Below are positions 32,180-37,920 of a DNA stretch of 37,920 bases, one piece after another; positions within the stretch are counted from its first letter, which is position 1; every line of letters starts with the position of its first letter. The notes under the pieces are model-generated. The model did no database searches and was not told the origin of the DNA. It saw only the letters and a list, made by a program, of their open reading frames with translations. Location: assembly GCA_017632155.1 (NCBI GenBank), contig JAGBRZ010000024.1:1-37920 (forward strand), given 5' to 3'. A program made the position numbers and the translations under genes. Source of the stretch: Clostridia bacterium (GTDB lineage Bacteria > Bacillota_A > Clostridia > Oscillospirales > CAG-272).

Positions 32180-33079
32180 ATGACACTTTCCGAATTCAGA
32201 GCTCTTCTTTTGAGCGATAAGGCAATCGATATAATTCTTGACACAGATACCTATAACGAGATAGATGATCAGTATGCCCTTGCATACGCAATGCTCTCAA
32301 AAAAGAAGATCAATCTTCTTTCGGTAAATGCCGCTCCTTTCTACAACAGCCGCTCCTCGAGCGCTGAAGAGGGAATGGAGAAAAGTTACAATGAAATCTT
32401 TAATATCATGAAGCTCACAGATGCGGTGATGGCAGAGCAGGTGCCGGTTTACCGCGGAAGCAGACGCTTTATGACTTCGAAGACCGATATCGTCGAGTCG
32501 GATGCTTGCGACAACATTATCAACACGGTAATGTCGCGTGAAACACCCGTCGTCATCGTGGCAATTGGTGCCATCACCAACGTAGCGTCAGCGTTGGCAA
32601 AGGAACCCGAAATTGCCAAGAGAAGCGCGGTCATCTGGCTCGGCGGACACGCCCTCGAGCGCCCCGACACCAAGGAATTTAATCTGCGTCAGGATATTCC
32701 GGGTGCACAGGTACTCTTCGACTCGCGCATCCCCTTCCTTCAGATTCCGTGTGACGGAGTTTGTTCCTCCTTCATCACCACCCCCGCCGAGCTTGATTAT
32801 TACCTCAAGGGTAAGAACGAGCTTTGCAATTACCTTTGCTCGATCACGGGTGATTACATAAGCTGGGGCTACGGAAGATCAAAGGTTGTATGGGATGTAA
32901 CCGCTATCGGATGTATGACTCTTCCCTCGTCGATGGAGATCGTCGAGATCCCGTGTCCTTACGTAACGAGCGATTGCCGTTATGCATTCGACAGCGCGCG
33001 CCATCACTACCTCTATGTCAGAAAGATCAGACGAGATCCTCTCTATGCTGACCTTTTCAGAACATTGAGCGAAAAGTAA
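32180..33079 (+). CDS. Inosine/uridine nucleoside hydrolase-like protein
   Basis: This 299-residue protein is of the IU-nucleoside hydrolase fold. The N-terminal metal site reads LDTDTYNEIDDQYALAYAM (D21, D23, D29, D30), with two residues more than the DTDPGIDD of classical enzymes. Then come VIVAIGAITNVASAL, VIWLGGHALERPDTKEFNLRQD and the late VVWDVTAIGCM, which carries the last calcium-binding Asp. It probably cleaves an N-glycosidic bond, but this variant motif marks a less studied branch and the substrate is unknown. GCGGAGG lies before the ATG, 18 nt after ftsZ, with no separate promoter, so it should be co-transcribed with ftsZ. Confidence 0.88.
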   Translation: MTLSEFRALLLSDKAIDIILDTDTYNEIDDQYALAYAMLSKKKINLLSVNAAPFYNSRSSSAEEGMEKSYNEIFNIMKLTDAVMAEQVPVYRGSRRFMTSKTDIVESDACDNIINTVMSRETPVVIVAIGAITNVASALAKEPEIAKRSAVIWLGGHALERPDTKEFNLRQDIPGAQVLFDSRIPFLQIPCDGVCSSFITTPAELDYYLKGKNELCNYLCSITGDYISWGYGRSKVVWDVTAIGCMTLPSSMEIVEIPCPYVTSDCRYAFDSARHHYLYVRKIRRDPLYADLFRTLSEK

Positions 33080-33081
33080 TT

Positions 33082-33119
33082 AAAAAATCGGCACTTTATT
33101 AAAAAAGTGCCGATTTTTT
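33082..33119 (+). terminator. Rho-independent terminator ending the dcw / nucleoside hydrolase unit
   Basis: AAAAAATCGGCACTT (33082 on) pairs perfectly with AAGTGCCGATTTTTT around an A/T loop, and the right arm ends in six T. It is symmetric and works on both strands. Confidence 0.94.
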
Positions 33120-33120
33120 A

Positions 33121-33149
33121 TTGCAGAATTGAAGAAAAAATGGTATAAT
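33121..33149 (+). promoter_or_regulatory. Extended -10 promoter for the PHP-domain gene
   Basis: TGGTATAAT (33141-33149) is an extended -10 with perfect TATAAT. The -35 (TTGCAG, 17-nt spacer) is poor. It lies directly after the terminator and 40 nt before the gene. Confidence 0.65.
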
Positions 33150-33188
33150 ATATTTGATTAATCTTTTTCTTTAACGGAGGGCTTATTT

Positions 33189-36100
33189 ATGATAAAGAAG
33201 TTTCACGGCGGGGTCCCGAATGTTCTCCATTCTTCCCCCGCGTTTGCAATAGCGGGTGAGCCTTTCAGCATTTCTGCTGCTTGCCGTGCTTATGGCGAAA
33301 ACGCTCCCGAAAAGCTTGTAATGCGTATCGAGGGAGATAAGGAATTTTATCTTATCCCTTCTGATAGATATGACCGACTTGGCGTGTCTTATATGATCTA
33401 TCGCGCAGATATTCCCGCATCGGCGATGAAGGGTGACCGACTCGTTTATCGCATTGATGCCGAAGGCGAGGTAAATGCCAAGCTCCCGCCTTATATCTGT
33501 AAGATCATTGATAAAGAAAGTATGCCTGAGCTTCCTCCCCTCGTGATCACCGAAATCTTCGACAGACCGAAGGGCAAGGATTTTATCACATACGTTGAGC
33601 TTTTCAATCCGACCGAAAAGGCAGTTGACCTTTACGATTACGAAGCGCTCATTTATCCCGCAAAAACAGAACCTGTGGGAGAGCCTAAGGGCAGACTGCC
33701 TCTTTCCAGAGAAGCGGGCAAATATGTTCTCGGTGCGGGCGAGTCCGCGGCTTATTGGCCGATCACCTTAAAAAACTATCTGCCCGAAGCAAATTGCTTC
33801 ACTAAGGAAGATTTTATTGCACATATCAATGCAACTTATTTTTATTCCAAAGATCCGATCGATGAGGGGAACGTTAAGATTTTCCCCGTCGATCTTACCG
33901 AGCCCGACGAAAAGACGGGCGGTCTGAAGCATATTGACGGAATTTGGTCGCTACCGAACGGTCACGATGCAACTACCGTTTTGATAGTACCGCGCGGAGG
34001 TGATGCGACAAGCGCTGTGTTCACTCTTGTTTACAGCGATTGCTATGCTGAGTGGGATACACCCGTGCATCGCTCGTCATATTGGACGTTTGATCCTATG
34101 AATCCAAGCCGCGCGATCAATCTTACTCACGCAGAGTTCGCCACCCCGGGATATCCCGCATATATGCAGACGGGTAAATTCGATCTGACGTCTCCCGCAC
34201 CCACTATTCTTCCTATTGCTCCGATCAAGGAAGCCTATCACGGTGACTATTGCGGAACTATCGAGTTTACCGTTCTCACCGCGGATCCCGATTGCAAAAT
34301 CGGAAAAGCCTCTGTTGCTGTAACTCTGCCAAATGGAGAAACCGAGGAATATGAGGCTCGTGAGGAGCACGACGGTATTTACCGTGCCCGTATTCCAGAG
34401 GAAATATTTGAAGAATTCTTTGAGCTTGAATACGTTATCAAGGTTTCCGACGGTGCGAGAGAGTTCACACTTGGAAGCGTTCTTCCTCTCCGCGTGCCCG
34501 TTTATGATAATCGCGGTCCGAGAATCACCTCAATGGTTCCCTCCCGCGGATATGCTTATGACGGTACAAAGCCGATAGTTATCAAGGCGAACTATACCGA
34601 TGCTTCGGGTATCCGAATCAAGGATTGCTATCTGAAGCTTGACGGCAAGGACGTTACGAATGACGCGACCATAACAGCTACTTCACTTGTTTACGAACCG
34701 AAAAAGCCTATTGAATTCGGCGATCACACTCTGACTATCCGCCTCAAGGACGGTCTTGGAAACCGCACGACGAGAACGGTTGAGTTCATCGTTTCCGATA
34801 TGACCGAGCTTAATGCTTATTTCGGCGAGATCCATGCTCACACCGGTGAATCGGACGGAAACGGACTTTGCCGAGATGCGATAGAATTTGCCTATGATAA
34901 CGGTGCCGATTTCTTCTCGGTCACAGAGCACTCGCACTATTTTACTCAAAAAGCATACGACGAGCAGAAGCGCGTCGCAAATTCCCTCGACCGACCCGGC
35001 AGATTCGCCGCACTTTACGGTTGGGAGATGACCTGGAATAATACTTGTGGATATTGGGGACATATGAACGTTATCGGAAGCGAGCGAGTCGTTTCGGATA
35101 TTCACGCTGTCGGTATGCCCGAGCTCTTCAAGTGGCTTGAAGGTGAGCCGAATGCAGTTGGTATGTTCAATCATCCCGGTCAGGCTTGGGGTGATTTTGA
35201 AGATTACGGTTTTTGGTCACCGGAGGCAGACCGTCAGATGGCTCTCGCCGAGATCAAGGGCAGAGGATACGATCTGCAATATGCTCTCCTCCTTTCGCGC
35301 GGATGGCACGTTGCTCCCTCATTCAATGAGGATAATCACGCGCCCAACTGGACGGTGGCTTCTCCTTACATCACGGGAGTTCTCGCACCCGCGCTCACCC
35401 GTGAAAACGTGATGGAGGCATTCCGCGCCCGCCGTGTTTATTCGAGCGCAGATCCAACAATGAAGATCTATTATAAGATCAACGGCGAGTGGATGGGTTC
35501 AAGGCTCAATAATCCGAGCGCACTCAATGTTTCCGTAAAGATAACAACAGAAAATGAAAACGGTATTGGCCGCATCGAGATCATCGGCGAGGATAATGTT
35601 CTCGTCGCGTACAAGTCCGTCGGCGCGCGTCAAAGCTACGAATGGAACGTAACTCTTCCCGTTGAGTTTGATTATTACTATATCCGCATTCAAAACGGAC
35701 AACAGTATTCGGTTACCGCGCCCGTTTGGGTAGAGAACAGACAGGAACCGAAGGTTCTTTCTATGGTCCATTCCGCATCTTACGATCCGCGCGAAAGCTC
35801 GGCGGTTACTCTCAAGGTGGAAAATCCGACCGAAAAGACGATGGATGAGGTCAGAATCGACTTCTATCTTACCGGAATCGAAGGATTTTCGCTCCGCGAT
35901 GCTGTTCCTTATGCAAAGGTCTGCATCGGTAAGCTCAAGCCCGGAAGACACGTCAGCGTTACACGCCAGCTCCCCGAAATATCGAAGAATCGACGCGTGA
36001 CTGCGATCGTCTCCGCCGTTTCGGATAAGAAGGTTCGCAAGGCGACTGCTTATATTCTTCTTTCGCCCATCAGCATCACCGAGGTGCTTTGCGCATCAGG

Positions 36101-36815
36101 TGCTATCGAGCGCGATGGCGAAACTATCGAAAATCCCTTCCCCTATGTCACACTTTGCAACAATTCGGGCAATGATATTACCCTCAAGGATTCAAAGCTT
36201 GCTCTTTGGACCACCACGGGTAAGCCGCCGAAGGAGGAGAATATCTGGACTGCGGACGGCGTGAAGCTTCCCGCAAGAGGTGCGGTTGTGATCTGGTATC
36301 GCAAGCCGGAAAACGAGGCTTTGACTGTCGAAGACTTCAACCGCAGATTCGGTACTTCTCTCATCGAGGGTGAGAGCATCTTCATTTGCGATAAGCCGAT
36401 CACATCGAGAGCAACTGCGGGCAGAAGACTCGATCTTATTGTCGGTGGCGAGGTCATTTCTCGTGTTACCTGGAATATGGGCGAGCGTTACGGTCAGGAT
36501 GCAGAGGTTGGCGAGGCATATAAGTACCGCTTTGATTGCGATATGTCTCCGCTTGGGGTATTCTGCGGAAAGGGAAATCCCACGCCCGGAAGCGTGGATT
36601 ATAAGCAGCTCGGCGCACGCTTGGCTGTTGAACCTACGCACAAGGAGATCAAGAGCGCAAAGAAGCAATCCAAAAAGGATGCAAAGCGCGCAAAGCACAA
36701 GGCACAGATCAAGTATACTACGGCTGAGGCGGGTGCTATTGCAGCCGGAAGCGCAGCCCTTGCAGCATTTGCCGCCGCTGCTATTACCAAAGCTTTGACA
36801 AAGAGAAATAAATGA
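33189..36815 (+). CDS. Large PHP-domain (CehA/McbA-like) metallohydrolase with lamin-tail-like domains and hydrophobic C-terminus
   Basis: 1208 residues. Residues 1-110 are an uncharacterised beta region with no signal peptide. About 116-330 resemble a lamin-tail (LTD) domain (PLVITEIFDRPKGKDF, YVELFNPTEKAVDLYDYE). About 345-540 look like Ig-type beta domains. The PHP core starts near 544: YFGEIHAHTGESDG with H549 and H551, VTEHSHYF, YGWEMTW, MFNHPGQAWGDF and the CehA-type GWHVAPSFNEDNH. A second LTD-like domain (SPISITEVLCASG) is near 960. The end is a Lys-rich stretch (KKQSKKDAKRAKHK), then a hydrophobic helix of about 22 Ala-rich residues and KRNK. It probably hydrolyses a phosphoester or another ester; the substrate is unknown. 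CGGAGG lies 8 nt before the ATG. It is coupled to manA. Confidence 0.85.
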   Translation: MIKKFHGGVPNVLHSSPAFAIAGEPFSISAACRAYGENAPEKLVMRIEGDKEFYLIPSDRYDRLGVSYMIYRADIPASAMKGDRLVYRIDAEGEVNAKLPPYICKIIDKESMPELPPLVITEIFDRPKGKDFITYVELFNPTEKAVDLYDYEALIYPAKTEPVGEPKGRLPLSREAGKYVLGAGESAAYWPITLKNYLPEANCFTKEDFIAHINATYFYSKDPIDEGNVKIFPVDLTEPDEKTGGLKHIDGIWSLPNGHDATTVLIVPRGGDATSAVFTLVYSDCYAEWDTPVHRSSYWTFDPMNPSRAINLTHAEFATPGYPAYMQTGKFDLTSPAPTILPIAPIKEAYHGDYCGTIEFTVLTADPDCKIGKASVAVTLPNGETEEYEAREEHDGIYRARIPEEIFEEFFELEYVIKVSDGAREFTLGSVLPLRVPVYDNRGPRITSMVPSRGYAYDGTKPIVIKANYTDASGIRIKDCYLKLDGKDVTNDATITATSLVYEPKKPIEFGDHTLTIRLKDGLGNRTTRTVEFIVSDMTELNAYFGEIHAHTGESDGNGLCRDAIEFAYDNGADFFSVTEHSHYFTQKAYDEQKRVANSLDRPGRFAALYGWEMTWNNTCGYWGHMNVIGSERVVSDIHAVGMPELFKWLEGEPNAVGMFNHPGQAWGDFEDYGFWSPEADRQMALAEIKGRGYDLQYALLLSRGWHVAPSFNEDNHAPNWTVASPYITGVLAPALTRENVMEAFRARRVYSSADPTMKIYYKINGEWMGSRLNNPSALNVSVKITTENENGIGRIEIIGEDNVLVAYKSVGARQSYEWNVTLPVEFDYYYIRIQNGQQYSVTAPVWVENRQEPKVLSMVHSASYDPRESSAVTLKVENPTEKTMDEVRIDFYLTGIEGFSLRDAVPYAKVCIGKLKPGRHVSVTRQLPEISKNRRVTAIVSAVSDKKVRKATAYILLSPISITEVLCASGAIERDGETIENPFPYVTLCNNSGNDITLKDSKLALWTTTGKPPKEENIWTADGVKLPARGAVVIWYRKPENEALTVEDFNRRFGTSLIEGESIFICDKPITSRATAGRRLDLIVGGEVISRVTWNMGERYGQDAEVGEAYKYRFDCDMSPLGVFCGKGNPTPGSVDYKQLGARLAVEPTHKEIKSAKKQSKKDAKRAKHKAQIKYTTAEAGAIAAGSAALAAFAAAAITKALTKRNK

Positions 36816-37711
36816 TGAAATATCCTATAATTTTATCACCTATTGCAAAAACTCGCGTTTGGGGCGGAGATAGACTCTCCGCTCTCGGCGCAGAGCCTCC
36901 GATCGGCGAGCATTGGGTGCTTTCGGTTCGTGAGGATGATAATAATAAGATCGTAAACGGTGAATTTGCGGGGAAGAGGCTTGACTCTGTTTTGGAGTCG
37001 CATCCCGAATTCCTTGGTACCGATTGCGCGAAGGACAAGTTCCCCTTGCTGATCAAATTTATTGATTCAAAAGAGTCCCTTTCTATACAGGTGCATCCAG
37101 ATGATATTTCCGCCGCCGAGCTTGGCGAGGAATGCGGAAAGACCGAGATGTGGTATATCATCGATGCTGAGCCCGATTCGTATATTTATTTCGGTATCAA
37201 GGACGAATACTCCGAAGATGAAGTAAAAAATGCCATTCTTTCGGGAAATGATCCTACGCCTTATCTCAACAAAGTATCCGTCAAAGCGGGTGACTGCTAT
37301 TTCATCGCAGGCGGAACGCCTCACGCTATCGGCGGCGGTAACTATATCTGCGAAATACAGCAGAATTGCGATACGACCTACCGTATTTATGATTACGGCA
37401 GACCGCGCGAGCTCCACTTGAATCAGGCGGCGGTGTCGATCAAGAAAAACGCGATAGAATATACTAAAAATGACAATATCCTTGCCAAGTGCGAGTATTT
37501 TACATCTGAGCTTGTAAAGGTAAACGGTGAAAAGTATATCGATGCAATACCCGAAAAGTTTATTTCTTTGACGATCGTCAAGGGTAACGGATGCATAATT
37601 GCAGGCGATAATGAATATCCCGTTCGGGAAAGAGATTCCGTTTTTATTCCCGCGGGAGAAGAGAAGTATCTTCTTCGCGGAAATATTGAGCTTATCAAAA
37701 CTACAATATAA
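36812..37711 (+). CDS. manA: Mannose-6-phosphate isomerase, class I
   Basis: This 299-residue zinc enzyme of the cupin fold interconverts mannose-6-phosphate and fructose-6-phosphate. Zinc ligands and family motifs are LSIQVHPDD (about 90), GKTEMWYI (about 109) and FIAGGTPHAIGGGN (about 170), with the catalytic Arg region YRIYDYGRPRELH. N-terminal TRVWGGDRLSAL and IGEHWVLS match the short Bacillus-type enzymes. The start overlaps the PHP gene stop by 4 nt (ATGA); a second ATG at 36815 is also possible. The Shine-Dalgarno is weak, so translation probably depends on coupling. Confidence 0.95.
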   Translation: MMKYPIILSPIAKTRVWGGDRLSALGAEPPIGEHWVLSVREDDNNKIVNGEFAGKRLDSVLESHPEFLGTDCAKDKFPLLIKFIDSKESLSIQVHPDDISAAELGEECGKTEMWYIIDAEPDSYIYFGIKDEYSEDEVKNAILSGNDPTPYLNKVSVKAGDCYFIAGGTPHAIGGGNYICEIQQNCDTTYRIYDYGRPRELHLNQAAVSIKKNAIEYTKNDNILAKCEYFTSELVKVNGEKYIDAIPEKFISLTIVKGNGCIIAGDNEYPVRERDSVFIPAGEEKYLLRGNIELIKTTI

Positions 37712-37714
37712 AAC

Positions 37715-37746
37715 AAAAAACCGATGCGTTTCCGCATCGGTTTTTT
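37715..37746. terminator. Bidirectional Rho-independent terminator between manA and rplL
   Basis: A 14-bp perfect stem AAAAAACCGATGCG/CGCATCGGTTTTTT with a 4-nt loop (TTTC) has T-runs on both strands. It serves manA on the plus strand and the convergent rplL on the minus strand. Confidence 0.94.
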
Positions 37747-37791
37747 GCACAGCAAGGATTTTCGGATGTGCAAAATATGTGTGGGATTAAA

Positions 37792-37920
37792 TTACTTAAT
37801 CTCAACGGTAGCGCCAGCCTCGGTAAGAGCAGCCTTGATGGACTCAGCTTCTTCCTTAGCAACGCCTTCCTTAAGGGTCTTGGGAGCGCCCTCAACGAGC
37901 TCCTTAGCTTCCTTAAGTCC
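37792..37920 (-). CDS. rplL: Ribosomal protein L7/L12, C-terminal part (partial)
   Basis: Read on the minus strand, the last 42 residues are [15 protein letters not shown], then [17 protein letters not shown] and [10 protein letters not shown], the conserved C-terminal domain of L7/L12 that contacts elongation factors on the ribosome stalk. The stop (TAA) is at 37794-37792 and the gene runs off the right edge. Optimal codons such as CTT and AAG fit a highly expressed gene. It converges on manA and probably ends at the bidirectional terminator. The usual rplJ neighbour should lie beyond the edge. Confidence 0.97.
   Translation of the reverse strand, partial: GLKEAKELVEGAPKTLKEGVAKEEAESIKAALTEAGATVEIK

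Noticed and set aside
37745..37773. Inverted repeat TTGCAC/GTGCAA after the manA terminator as a separate element
   Set aside because: Only 6 bp with a long loop next to a strong bidirectional terminator; it could be chance.

Overview
The window reads as chromosomal DNA of a low-to-mid GC Firmicute of the class Clostridia, probably an uncultured gut lineage. The evidence is a tRNA-sensing T-box leader, a TrpR-family HisR/YerC regulator heading a his operon with the HisZ plus short-HisG arrangement, a division and cell-wall (dcw) cluster in Clostridia order with a two-PASTA penicillin-binding protein, near-consensus sigma-A promoters and strong AGGAGG-type ribosome binding sites. The species assignment is inference only. 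Apart from two genes (a FAD oxidoreductase and the truncated rplL at the right edge), everything is on the plus strand.

Positions 1-5,100 are accessory. A truncated unknown gene ends at a strong terminator. A minus-strand FAD-dependent oxidoreductase is divergent from an AraC regulator, and the two facing promoters share one palindromic -10 region. A second AraC-type gene carries a long C-terminal GNAT-like region. The gaps hold a cluster of stacked palindromes, a short array of interchangeable hairpins and a 144-bp MITE-like element with near-perfect terminal inverted repeats.

Positions 5,117-7,564 are a tryptophan-regulated unit: a consensus promoter, a T-box with a readable UGG (Trp) specifier and UGGC acceptor-binding sequence, then a TrpB2-type tryptophan synthase beta chain and a HAD-family protein whose second motif-I aspartate is Asn. 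Positions 7,586-16,243 are a complete, tightly overlapping histidine operon (hisR-Z-G-D-C-B-H-A-F-IE-K) that encodes every step from PRPP and ATP to histidine.

Positions 16,300-18,164 hold a small lipoprotein and a separately promoted CofE-like (F420-0:gamma-glutamyl ligase superfamily) gene. Positions 18,363-32,161 are the dcw cluster: mraZ, rsmH, an ftsL-position gene with a long cytoplasmic extension, ftsI/spoVD, murE, murF, mraY, ftsW, murG, divIB/ftsQ and ftsZ. murD is missing from its usual place between mraY and ftsW, and murC, murB and ftsA are also absent. A nucleoside-hydrolase-like gene follows ftsZ by 18 nt.

Positions 33,121-37,746 encode a 1208-residue multidomain PHP (CehA/McbA-like) protein with lamin-tail-like domains and a hydrophobic C-terminal tail. 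It is translationally coupled to a mannose-6-phosphate isomerase. The right edge cuts the 3' end of rplL on the minus strand. I see no tRNA or rRNA gene, CRISPR array, prophage or transposase. The least explained items are the PHP/ManA pair, the intergenic hairpin families, the extended FtsL-like protein and the TrpB2-HAD pair.
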